Shown piece after piece: positions 23,390 through 34,587 of a stretch of 64,000 bases of DNA. The translations under genes were made by a program, and so were the position numbers. Numbering within the stretch: position 1 is the stretch's first letter; each line of letters begins with the position of its first letter. Origin of the DNA: Xiphias gladius (lineage: Eukaryota; Chordata; Actinopteri; Istiophoriformes; Xiphiidae); assembly GCF_016859285.1 (NCBI RefSeq), contig NC_053401.1, forward strand, positions 6,888,469 through 6,952,468, read 5' to 3'. Under the pieces are notes generated by a model. The model was given only the letters and a program-made list of their open reading frames with translations, had not been told where the DNA came from and did no database searches.

Positions 23390-23630
23390 TGGGTCTGGGT
23401 TTTACGAGGAGAGGCCGTGCTGGCAGTGTGCCCGGGGGAGCCGAATCCCCAGCGCCGGGAGCGATCAATCCTCGCGGGAGACCTCCGGCCGGGCGGCGGC
23501 GAGTTACGGCCGGCTGGATGACATCTCGCCTCCGCCACCTGGGACGACGGAGGACGGACGTGCCCTTGACGGGCGACAACGTCGGCGGACGCGCGATGGA
23601 ACACAGCAGCCTGACACCGCATTGATTATT
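23390..23630. promoter_or_regulatory. CpG-dense block, unassigned
   Basis: This ~240-base stretch contains many CG dinucleotides (for example gccgggcggcggcgagttacg and cgtcggcggacgcgcgatgg) in otherwise AT-rich DNA. No coding exon could be assigned on either strand. It could be the promoter or first exon of an unseen transcript, including the unidentified minus-strand gene. Confidence 0.35.
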
Positions 23631-25026
23631 TTTACGGAGCGGAGAGTCAGAAAAAAAAAAAAAAAAAAAATTACATCCCGTGCTCGAATTGGATGATATG
23701 GAGCAGCTTTACATCCATTCATCACAAAGTTTACATTGAAAGCTACAGAAGTCAGTTTTAGAGAAAGGCGGGTTTTGGGCCGGGGCCCCTAAATACCGAC
23801 TGCCGTTCTCATGACCTAATTATGGTATCGATTAGCCCACATTATGCTCCAACAAGGCGTGCGGACGCTTTCTGTCTGATTACACTGTCCTCGTTTAACC
23901 TATTGGGCTTGAGGTTTGCCTCATCCCAACGGGCGGTTTCGCCACACAAAAGATAAGCTCTGAGATATATCCAGAAAAAACACCTCGACTCAAGAACACC
24001 ACAAGGGGCTTTTTATTATTATTATTTATTTTTTTTAATGTTGCTCACAATACTTCTGAAGACTGCCCAATACGTAGGACTGGTAGTGGAGAAAAATCAC
24101 CAGGAATGACACCGAATGGCGTCAAAGTGGTGCAGATTATTATTATATGACCCGCACTGGCCCCAAAACGCCGCCCAGAGAGGTAGAAGTGAAGAGAATG
24201 TATAACAACTAGAGATATTTATTTACTTAATGATTAGAGATATTAAGGATGCGTTCAGTACAGGTTGCCACGTGTGCAGTAACCTACATTGCGCAGCCAA
24301 ATATAGGTATCTCAAGCTTAAAAACACACGCAATTCATAAAGAAATCATTCAGGCAGTGTGTGTTGAATAATTTCAAATCCCTAGATATATATTGAACCC
24401 GTCTTCCCAGTTTGCAGGCTGTATTTCCCACACTGGCTACATGAGAATAGACTGGGTTGTTTTAAATGTGAAAAGGGCTGCGCGCCGTCGTGTCCAGGTG
24501 CTTTTAAGATTTTTAAAGCTCCTAAGATAAATATGGCTTGAGGCGCTCCACACAAATGGGTGTGTCCCTAAGCCCTCTGCAAGCCTCCCGAGTCTGATAA
24601 CAACGCGGATCCCGGTCATTTGGTTCCGCGGCAGGAGTGCCGAAATCCGCCCTGCCCCTGTCCGGATCAGTGTCTCAGACCCTGGGAAAAATGTAGCTCG
24701 GAGTTTGTCGGGAGTTTCGCCTGTCGGTCTACGTCTCTGTGCACTTTATTCAAGGTTTATTCGACTGTGTAAAATACGAGAGAAGCATTTATTGCTGAGG
24801 AGCCTATGGGGCTCCAGGCTTTATCTCTACTCTCCGCCTCTTTAAATCTGCCCTACATCTGACTCACTTTGGTCCTTTGCAGTTTGCACAGCAGTCTGGG
24901 CTCTGGCCCATATTCTATTTGGCAGCAACCCCCCCACCCCCCACCACAGCCACCGCTCGCCCGTCGCCGCGTAAAAGGCGCTGCGCTTGGAAATGTAGTT
25001 GTTTTGCGCACAACGGGGTCTCCGCG

Positions 25027-28000
25027 ATGGACCTAAAGTCCGAGCTCCTCAAGTCCATCTGGTACGCGTTCACATCGCTGGACGTGGAGAAGTGCGGGAA
25101 AGTGTCCAAATCGCAGTTAAAGGTAAGCAGGAAAAGTCAGTGGTCATTTTAAGAGCAGGAAACCGAGTCCCAGGGGCGTCCGCTGGACGGCGGAGACACA
25201 GCTGCTTGTTCCCTTTAAATACTTACTGCCCCGCTGAAACCCACCGGAGCTCATCAGCCTCTACGGCTGTCTTTATATGCTGTAAAGTACTTTTTTTTGT
25301 GCTATGTCAACCGACGTTGTAATCTAACAGTTGAGACACAAACGCTCTACGGGCTCACACAGAAGTCCAAATATTTGTATACCCGGCTCAGATTGCAGGT
25401 GAGGTGTTGAGTCCATGTTTCAGCTCGGAGCTCAAAGTCCAACTTTTCTCTGTGAGAGACATAACACCACCACCACTGTCAGGGTTTTTTTTGTTGTTGT
25501 TTTGTTTCGTTTCGTTTTTTAATAAATCAAAGGCAAGACAGACAACGACGACAACAGGCGGACACCTTATTTTGCAATCTCTCCCCCTCAGCGAGTGTTA
25601 CTCCTGTCTGTCATGTCGCTTTCTGTCCAGTTCCTACATGCCTGACGGAGCCCCCGCGGGAGAAGAATCCAGGGAAATGTCAGAAAGCTGTCCTGACATG
25701 CTTAGTCACTGAGGACCAGCTGTCTGTACTTGCGTGTGTGTGTTTGCGGATATATGAAGAAATACATAGTGCACAGAAGACTCAGACTATGTGCTGACCT
25801 TTATACGTTTAAAGTGAGATCACACCTTCTATATACAAAGCGTTCAGGACGTATTCAGACTTGCTTCACTTTTTTCCTTTTAAAATAGTTTACATTCAAA
25901 TTGACATAAGTATTCAGACCCTTTACTCAATACTTTGTTGAAGCACCTTTTGGCAGCCTCACGTCTTCTTGGGTATGACGCAAACAAGCTTTGCACCTCT
26001 GGATTTTGGGGATTTTCTGCCATTCTTCTCTGCAGATCTCTGTCAGGTCGGATGGGGACCGTCGGTGGGCAGACATTTTCAGGTCTCTCCGCAGATGCTG
26101 ATTGGGTTCAAGTCAGGGCTCCTGCTGGGCTACTCAGGGACATTCCCAGAGTTGTCCCTAAGCCACTCCTGTGTTGTCTTGGCTGTGTCTCCTCCAGACA
26201 TGATGCTTAGAACTGAGCTCAACCAGTTCAATCTTGGTTTCATCAGAGCTTGTGCACCAGAGAATCTTGTTTCTCACAGACTGAGAGTCCTTTAGGTGCT
26301 TTTTTGCAAACTCCAAGTGGGCTTTCATGTGTCTTTCACTGAGGAGAGGCTTCTGTCTGGTCCCTCAGCTATAAAGCCCAGATCAACGGAGTGCTGCAGT
26401 GATGGTTGCCCTTCTGGAAGTTCCTCCCATCTCCACACAGGATCTCTGAAGCTCAGCCAGAGCTACCATCATGTTCTCGGTCATCTCTTTTAGCAAGGCC
26501 TTCCTCTCCCTGATTGCTCAATTCGACCAGGTGGTCAGCACTAGGAAGAGTCCTGGTTGTTCCAAACTTCTTCCATTGAAGAATTATGGAGGCCACTGTG
26601 CTCTTAGGAACCTTCAATGCAGCAGGACGATTTTTGTAGCCTTCCCCAGACCTGTGCCTCAACATAATCCAGTCTTTGAGCTCTGCAGGCAGTTCCTTCA
26701 ACCTCATGGCGTGGTTTCTTGCTCTGATATACATTGTCAGTTGTGAGATAAATATAGACAGGTTAGTGCCTTTCCAAATCATGTCCAATCAGTTGAATTT
26801 ACCACTGGTGGACAATCAAGGTGTAGAAACAACTCAAAGATGATCAAGAGAAATGGCAGGCACCTGAGTTAAATGTAAAGTTTCATAGCAAAAGGTCTGG
26901 ATAAAAGTTTTAATAGATTTGAAAAAATTCTAAAATTCTGCTTTTGCTTTCTCATTATGGGGTATTGAGTGTAGATTAATGGGGGGAAAAATGAATTTAA
27001 ATGATTTTAGCATAAGGCTGTGACATTAAACGTGAAAAAATGAAGTTTTCTGACTATTTTCTGAAAGCACTTTATGTATGTATATATGTATATAGATAGA
27101 TAGATATTTCTATATACTATATGTCTGCGTTTCTTCTTCAGGTGCTTTCCCACAACCTTTACACAGTACTGCACATCCCGCACGACCCCGTGGCTCTGGA
27201 GGAGCACTTCCAGGACGACGATGACGGGCCGGTGTCTAATCATGGCTACATGCCCTACCTCAACAAATATATACTGGACAAGGTACTGTGGCCGTTAAAT
27301 TACCTCTAAGTACACATTTTGTCTGCAGCAGTTACTCGATGCATTTTACTAGTCTATATGTTTTCAATTTGTGGCAGAAAATGCCAGTAAATGGCCCATA
27401 TCTTTATCTTTATCAACCAATGACAAATATCAGTTCTATTTTCAGAAAACTACAGTGTTCAAGAAGTTACTCAAAACTAACAATTTGAATGCTGCTTTTA
27501 ATATTTGATTTTATATCCTGTAGTACTTTTTGCCTGAATTGTATTTGAGTTTTCTTGGTTATTTTATATTATTTGTCTTATAAAGAATCTTTGACTATTT
27601 TAAAAAACTTCTCTATAAATTATAAAAATCTAATTATTATGATTGGTAACACTTTTCTTTTAAGTCTCCCTATTTAGCATTTACAAGCAGTATATAAAAA
27701 TTAAATAAATTTATAAATGGGTCATAAAATACTATAACGTAGTTATGAGAGGGTATTATTATTGTTATTATTATTATTATTATCATTATTGGTATTATTA
27801 TTAAATGCGCATTTGGGGGGAAAGACACTGTTTTTGAGAGTTCATATAACAACAAGACCAATGATAAATCAACAGATACAAACTTTTCATTTCACTTTTT
27901 CATCAAGGATCCCTCCAATCTGGTTATTAAAGAGGTTGTGATGAAGATACGGTGTATGCACTGAAGAAGGACATTTTACAGTTGAACCGTAAACTTTTAA

Positions 28001-30620
28001 TTTTAATAACAAAAATAATAGTTACAGTAAAAATAACAGTAAGAGTAACTTAAGAAAAAACACTGAAGTGCAAACTTCACTGCAAGTCACATATGTATCC
28101 CCTAAGTTATAGTAATAACTAGGAACACAAATAGAAAAAGTATACAAAAAAAAGGAAAATAAGGGTTAACATATATGTGAACGTTGATATATCTGTGATA
28201 ATCAAATATCTGATATTGGTCTTGATGAGGCATATTAAAGTAAAAAGACCAAAACCAATGATGTATCATATTCCTCCCTTCCAAAGTGCTCCAATGTCTA
28301 TACTGACTATAAACAACACATAAATACGCTGCTTTGTTAGACTGGCTAACATGTTTCTTCATTACCATGAACACAGCCACTGTCAATCCCTATGAGTCAG
28401 TCACACCTACAGAGTCCTGCTGCTGTAAATAAGTGTCAGTCAATCCACTGCTGAAAATAGTCCCCAACAAATGGACTGTTTTCTCCATTTGCTAAAGCCG
28501 TTTTAGCAAAGTATTTAGCTTTTTGAAAAACTGAAAAAGTATATTTTTGTGACCAGTTATTACAGATTTACATCTTCAGGACTAAGGTGTTATTGGTTTT
28601 GGTCTTTTTATGGGAGTTAACAATAACAAAATTGCCTTAAGTTCCTCTCTCCTCCTCCAACATACCCTACCTTGACATGACACGAAAACACTCTTAAGAT
28701 GTATGCGCCTTGTATCTCTCACTCATTGGTGTTTGAGCTTTATTGGGTTGATCTTGACAGGAACGTTTGGAAATTTAGTTCCAAAAACATTTCTCAGAAG
28801 CAGAGCTTCTTATGGAGGCAGAAATCATCTTAATGGTCAAAGATAAAACTTATTGGGTGGAACAGCTTTCCGTGAATCAGGGTTTTGTTTTACGGGAAAG
28901 AAATAATCTCTGTGGTTGAGTGACCCACTGTTACACCCGTTCTGTGTATTATTCAAAGTGAAGTTTTAATCCAGTTTCATTAAAGTTTCAGCCATTACGG
29001 GTCTTCTTCTTGTCTTCTCAGGTGAAAGAGGGGATGTTTGACAAGGAGAGGTTTGACGACCTGTGCTGGATGATGACCATGAAGAAGAACTACAAGGGGG
29101 TTCCACAGGGGTCGCTGCTATCAGAGAGGGACTGTTTCAAGCTCTTCTGTTTATTCAACCTCCTGTCTGAGGACCACTACCCGCTGGTGATGATACCAGA
29201 GGAGGTAAATTGATGAGAGAGGAGATATTAATGCGTTAAAGGTGTGTTGTGTTGAGCCGTTTTCGCTGCGATCTGCTAATTTGCTAGAAAGAAAAATATA
29301 GCTCCCATTTACACTCAGCTTGTGTCCCAACAAAGTCAGACCATTTTACATTTTTTCACAGCAGTGCAAGTAGGTTAGTTAATGAGGCTCTTCCTTCCTG
29401 CACTTCCTCCATAATGCTTTTGGTTTCCTGTCGACAGAGACGAAAATAAACTGCTTTTGTACTATCAGCATTGTAGCTTTCCTCTGTAAAGGTATATTAC
29501 AGAAATATGCTGATAAAATATGTCAGCATACTATCTGTATCATCTGATATCAGTAACGACGCTGCAGCCCTTGTATAAGTTTGACCGTCAGTATTTGTCT
29601 TACTTAAAATACTTAAAACGTTCCAACATCTGAACGGTTTCAGGTGGAGTATCTCCTCAAGAAAATCTCCACAGCGATGAGTGAGGAGTGGGATGGGAAG
29701 CCCTTGGAGGACTTAATATCCCAGGATGCCACAGTGCAGGAGGAGGGTATGTCTGTATGGACATTCCTGAAGCACGTGGGTGCAGGCCAACTGCTGAGGG
29801 TCACCAGTGCCGAGGCCTTCAGCCTGGCGTTGGACGAGGTCTTTCTGGAGATGTATCACAGTGTCCTGAAGAGGGTGAGTGTTTCATGTGTTTATTCCTG
29901 CTTTTTTTCCCCCAGCGCAGTTCACCCGCCCTCTTGTCACTTTCATCCCGACCACTGCTTTCAGGGTTACATGTGGAAAAAGGGGCACTTGCGTAGGAAC
30001 TGGACTGAGCGTTGGTTTGTGCTGAAGCCCTCCTCCATGGCGTACTACGTCAGCGAGGACCTGAAAGACAGGAGAGGAGAAATCCAGCTGGATAAAAGCT
30101 GCGTCATAGAGGTTGGTGAGGAAATGTAACGTGAACTCTGCATGTTTAAATCTTTGGTAGGTGGAAAAGCACTGTGCGTTAGACATGTTCACCCAAAGTC
30201 CTTATCATTAATCAACCATCAACTTAACTAACTTACTAAGATGCGTCGTATCGGGCTGTGGCTGTCTCTTCTTTCTGCTCTAGCCCCTTCCAGACAGGGA
30301 GGGGAAGCGTTGCCTGTTCTGTGTGAAAACGCACACTAAAGCCTATGAGATGAGTGCGTCTGACCAGCGACAGAAGGTGGAGTGGACTCAAGGTGTGTTG
30401 GTGTGTACAAGTGGAAACACAAGGACGAAATCACAAATTTACTACATTGATTTATAATGCGTGCGGTCACTTCCGTGTCGTGCTTGTCAATGTCAAACAT
30501 TTGTTGGTTCCAGCCCCTCAAACGTGAGGATTTGGAGCTTGTCCAGCTTGGGGTTTTGGAAATGATGGATGTTTTCCACTACTCAAACCAACTTACTTTC
30601 CCTTAGAATTTACATTGAGA

Positions 30621-30656
<36 letters not shown>

Positions 30657-31341
30657 CTCTCCAGCCATCCAGACAGCCCTCCGTCTCCAGTCCGAGGGCA
30701 AGTCCTCCCTTCACCACGAACTCAAACTCAAGAGACGGGTCCAGCGGGAACACAGCCACCGGGAGCGCAGCCAGAGCGCCCGCAGCAGCTGCAGCAGCCA
30801 ATCGGACGACTCGAATATCCAAGAGGCGGAGAAGATGGAGAAAGAGAAAGAGAGACAGGATCTCGACATTGAAAGCATCATCCAGGTAAGAGAGGAAGGG
30901 ATCCTTGGAGGGACAATTATGTAATCACAATATTCAAGCTCACTCTTAACCTTGCTGGCAATAATGAAACAATAACACACGTGTTAGCATTATGTACTAT
31001 ATGTCTGTGTTTTGCAGCATGCGCGGGAATTGGAAACCCGACGAAGGGAGGCAGAGGAGAGAGAAAGGAGGAAACAGAGGGAAGTGCAGATGGAGCTGGA
31101 GAGACAGTTGAAAGAGGCTGAGATGGTAAGAAAACGTTTGCCAGGTGACAACATTAATTTACATTCCCTCTGAAATGGGATTTAGAGTCCATCTCGTTGA
31201 CTTTGATCACTGAAAACAGCAGGAAAACATTGGCATTATAAAATTCAGCTTTAACCTTTAGTAAGTGGTGGATGAATGGTTACGACATGCCTGGAAAAGG
31301 TGATTCAGGAATAGGTCGATTCTATCCACTTAAATGGTGTC

Positions 31342-31393
<52 letters not shown>

Positions 31394-33604
31394 CCCAGTT
31401 GAGAGACAGCATGCAGGCAGAGATGCAGGAGAAGGAAAGGGAGGCTGAGCAACAGAAGAAGAGGATCCAGGGGTTGGAGCTGACGCAGCGGAAACTAGAG
31501 GGCGCTCTCAACATGGAGATCCAGGCTCGGCTGGAGGAGGAGAGGGCCAGACAGGAGCTGGAGAAGTAAGGAAACATGCACACCCTCTGTGTTCCCCTCT
31601 ATACGCTAAACTTTAAGTAATTCAGTGTCTGTAACTGGGGGCCTTCACTCAGACCAAACGGAGACTACTGGGCCCAATGCAATATGTTAAAAGTTAAATA
31701 GCAATTTATTTTGTAACTCTTTTTTTTTTTATTAGTCTTTGCCTTACTTGTATTTAGTGGAAAAATAATGCCCTGAGATTTGGAACTACAGTTCCCTTAC
31801 TGCTCTGGGGGATGTGAACAGGACCTATAAGGTTGCTGTTAGCCATGAGCTACAACTTCTTTTGGCCTATATTTGTTTACAGACAACCATCAGTGCATTA
31901 CTTTGATATTGAAGGAAACTTAAAAACGTGATGACTCTTAGCCGAGTTCTGGATCTATAAGCAGCATCTTTTTTCTTCTGTGATTTCTAAGCGGATTTAT
32001 GGAAGTTTTTTTGCAGCGGGTATTGCAGATAAAGACATAATCGTAAGCATGAGTCGCGCTGAATGTAAAAATATGTGTATCATATCTGCGTGTTTAGATT
32101 TGACGGAGCTGGGACACGAGAAGGACTATGAGGTTTGACGCAATCGGGCACTGAGGGTTTTGAATTATCTTAATTGCCTCCATTAGCTGTGGGTCACAGC
32201 TGCTGGTGCAGCCGCTAACTGTGCTGGTCAATGGGTCATATCAGCGACCAAATTACATCCGACTAACTTCCCATTGTTTCTAGAACACAAGCATGCACGT
32301 GTCCCAGTCACCTCACATGGCATCTTTGCCTCATGTCTCTGAACCAAACCAAACTACACGGAGATTTTCAGTAACTTGATTTCTGCCCTTACTTCTTTTC
32401 CAGGTTGCTGCAGGCTGAGGAGGAGAAGAAGAAGCAGTGCCAGCTCCTGCAGGAGCAGCAGAGGGCCTTGCAGAGCCTCAGTCCCATATTGGAGGTCTCG
32501 GACGGCCGGATATTGTCTGACGAGAGTACCCCCTCCGCCCTCCACTCAGCCTCTCAGGAGCTCCAGGATCTGCAGGCATCTCGAAAGCGGAGCCACCAGC
32601 GCCTGGAGGTGAGAAGGAGGCAGTGTGTTTGGATCAGCTCAGTGTGCAGCATGTTTAACAAGGTCAAAACACTCACAAGAAGCCACCACTTTTATCCCCT
32701 CACTCCAGGAGGTCCAGGAGAAGCTGAGGAATGCCAGCCAACACGTACGGCACTGGAACGTCCAGCTGAACCGCCTGATGACGCCCATCACTCCTGGAGG
32801 TGCAGTATGCTTTTTTTCTGCTCTGATCTGAGGGCTACTAGTAAAAAAATAAAAAGATAATTGGACTTCCATGAGAAATTAGAAGTATAACACATATTAG
32901 AACGTTAAAACAATGAGGAGGTTCTGGTATCACCATTTTTCATTTGATTTTGAAACATTTTAAAGTTAATAATGTTTTCTTCTCTCTGAAAGTAAAGTAT
33001 AGACAAAAAAACATGATGCAATTTATTTTAATCTTTAGATTCATCTTCTGACTGTAAGAGTTAATCATTTTCCACAGTAAAACGATGTCGCTGAGTTTGG
33101 ACTTTCACTACATTTCTGTCTGTGATGACTTTGTAGCTACAGAAATGAAACGAGAGTAGTAGAAACACAGAGTGCACACTTGTGCATTGTCCTCTAAATT
33201 TGTTATTTTAATAATGGAAAATGTGTAGAGTCTTTAATTGATCATCTGGATCCCGGTCTTCTTAAAAAAAGGACAGTGTGTGCCAGACTTGTTTTCTTTA
33301 AATAACTACAGTGGTACATTAGAAAGTAGTGAAAATGCTCAAAAAGATGACAACAATAATTTGTTTAATTAATTTTGTTTTTTTCTGTGTAGAGCGTTTG
33401 GAACATCGCCTATCATCAAAGCAAACGTGTCCCAAAAAGGAAGGGGCGCTGGCAAGTAACGAATTCATCTCTAAATTCAAGATGCGGGCCGATCAGAACA
33501 GCCAGATACCGGAGGACCACCGGGGACTGGCGGAGCAGATGGAGGCCGCCCACCTGTCAGACAGATCGGACGAATCACAGGGAAAACCCAACGGACAAAT
33601 GTGA
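25027..33604 (+). CDS. def6: DEF6 (IBP/SLAT) Rho-family guanine nucleotide exchange factor, 12 exons
   Basis: Exons: 25027-25122, 27142-27282, 29022-29204, 29644-29874, 29965-30111, 30284-30392, 30665-30885, 31018-31125, 31399-31565, 32404-32608, 32709-32799, 33393-33604; 636 residues, all phases consistent. DEF6 and its paralogue SWAP70 bind PIP3 and activate Rac/Cdc42, best known in lymphocytes. The N-terminal EF-hand-like region ([36 protein letters not shown]) is nearly identical to mammalian DEF6. A PH domain follows at ~217-313 ([20 protein letters not shown]), then a coiled coil at ~370-560 and a conserved [19 protein letters not shown]6 fits better than SWAP70 at every block. Which teleost paralogue (a, b or c) cannot be told. 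Exons 7 and 9 are preceded by GT repeats. A polyadenylation signal lies at 33883-33888. Intron 1 holds a Tc1-like element. Confidence 0.95.
25836..27077 (-). mobile_element. Decayed Tc1/mariner transposon in def6 intron 1
   Basis: About 1.24 kb. The ends are diverged inverted repeats: left 'caaagcgttcaggacgtatt...cttcactttttt', right 'gtgaaaaaatgaagttttct...ctgaaagcac'. On the minus strand, 26788-26453 still encodes a 111-residue Tc1 helix-turn-helix region ([44 protein letters not shown]). The catalytic part, 26450-25960, is recognisable only in pieces across several frames, so there are several frameshifts and no active enzyme. The forward words 'ctgctgggctactcaggg' and 'ccagagttgtccc' are typical of the reverse strand of fish Tc1 transposases. 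It does not alter def6 exons. Confidence 0.85.
27644..27750. repeat. Small MITE-like repeat in def6 intron 2
   Basis: Begins 'ggtaacacttttctttt' and contains 'tttataaatgggtcataa', matching from memory a short fish repeat starting GGTAACACTTTA. The right end is unclear, and an ATT microsatellite follows (27755-27800). Confidence 0.4.
30622..30653. repeat. GT microsatellite upstream of def6 exon 7
   Basis: About 16 uninterrupted TG units, ending 11 bases before the exon-7 acceptor at 30665. A short pyrimidine tract (ttacctctccag) separates it from the exon. Confidence 0.95.
31343..31391. repeat. GT microsatellite abutting the def6 exon 9 acceptor
   Basis: About 24 GT units run up to gagcccag, the last bases of the intron before exon 9 at 31399. 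No conventional pyrimidine tract is present. Confidence 0.95.
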
Positions 33605-33882
33605 CGACCGTGTTGATGGATAGGGAGGGGGGCATGTTTTTCAAATGTACGAGTTCAGAAATGATGAAAGAAATTCTACATCTGTGTGAGATCGAGAGTG
33701 GAGAGTGGAAGGAGGAACGTTATTTGCAGTAATACATAGAAAACCTGCAAAAGGCATTGTATTATATTTATATTCAGAATTGCACACTAAGATGGAGAAC
33801 AATGATGACAAGCACAATGTGATGCAGGATTAAATGAAATCATATTTGACTAAGATCAACCGAGAGATTCACAGTTTTGTAC

Positions 33883-33888
33883 AATAAA
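33883..33888 (+). promoter_or_regulatory. def6: def6 polyadenylation signal AATAAA
   Basis: Canonical AATAAA 279 bases after the def6 stop codon, followed by a T/GT-rich stretch. Confidence 0.7.
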
Positions 33889-34587
33889 GTTTATTGGTGA
33901 ACAATGAAACTATTTCATTTTGTAATATCTGTCATTTCCCCGGCCGAGCCATTTGAACCGCTACAACATCTCTCTCCACAACTGCCTCTGTAAATGCTAG
34001 ACTTCCTGAGGCTGGCTATCTCTTCTCTTGCAAGTTTTTTTTGCTATGATCTGAGGATTGAAACCACAGGAAGTTATGTAAGTAATAAATGTGGACAAGG
34101 AAAAAGCTTAAAACTGAATACAACATCGCACTAGTATTAATCCACTAATCATTGCGGCTCTAAATAAATAATAATAATGATAATAATAATAATAATAATA
34201 CAAGGGGTTTGTTTAAACTCTCATGTTTTTGAGGTTGTTTTTTCTTAAGTCTTGGAATATGAAAAAAAAAAAAAACAGAGATAGTCGTTATGGAGTTGAT
34301 TTAGTTCATTTACGTTTCTTTATCAGTAAAATCATGACATAATCTGACCTGACTGTAGCGCTGAAGCGCACAAAGAGCCGAAATAGAAACGACCCGGAAA
34401 GAAAATAACCTCCTTCTACCTACGTCAAAACAACATGGCGGCTCCCGGGACTGTGTCGTGTTGGTTGTAGGAAGGCGGCCTGTTAGGAACCAAGTCGAGT
34501 TTTTAGCTAATTAAAAATTCAAATGTATCCAGGCAGATAATGGGTTTGTTCTAACCCGTGAAGACACCATCGGGTGAGCAGCACACC
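33889..34587 (+). promoter_or_regulatory. mcat: mcat promoter region with Ets, CRE-like and YY1-type motifs
   Basis: An ATT/AAT microsatellite lies at 34167-34200 and a poly(A) run at 34261-34274. Close to the gene are an Ets-type cccggaaa (34393-34400), an acgtca half-CRE (34422-34427) and ATGGCGGC (34435-34442), the YY1 core common at promoters of mitochondrial and housekeeping genes. The mcat start codon is at 34588. The ATG inside the YY1 motif is not in a long frame. Motif use is inference. Confidence 0.5.

Larger units (their letters stand above)
20822..25026. other. Intergenic region between the tetraspanin and def6
   Basis: No supported coding exon. The first part may be tetraspanin 3' UTR. 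A palindromic repeat lies at 22375-22757. A CpG-dense block at ~23390-23630 looks like an unassigned promoter. A poly(A) run lies at 23651-23670. The final ~400 bases before 25027 are GC-richer and presumably hold the def6 promoter and 5' UTR. Confidence 0.45.

Noticed and set aside
23310-23725. Overlapping frames on both strands in the CpG-rich block
   Set aside because: Open frames are expected in GC-rich DNA; Arg/Pro-rich composition on both strands and no splice support.
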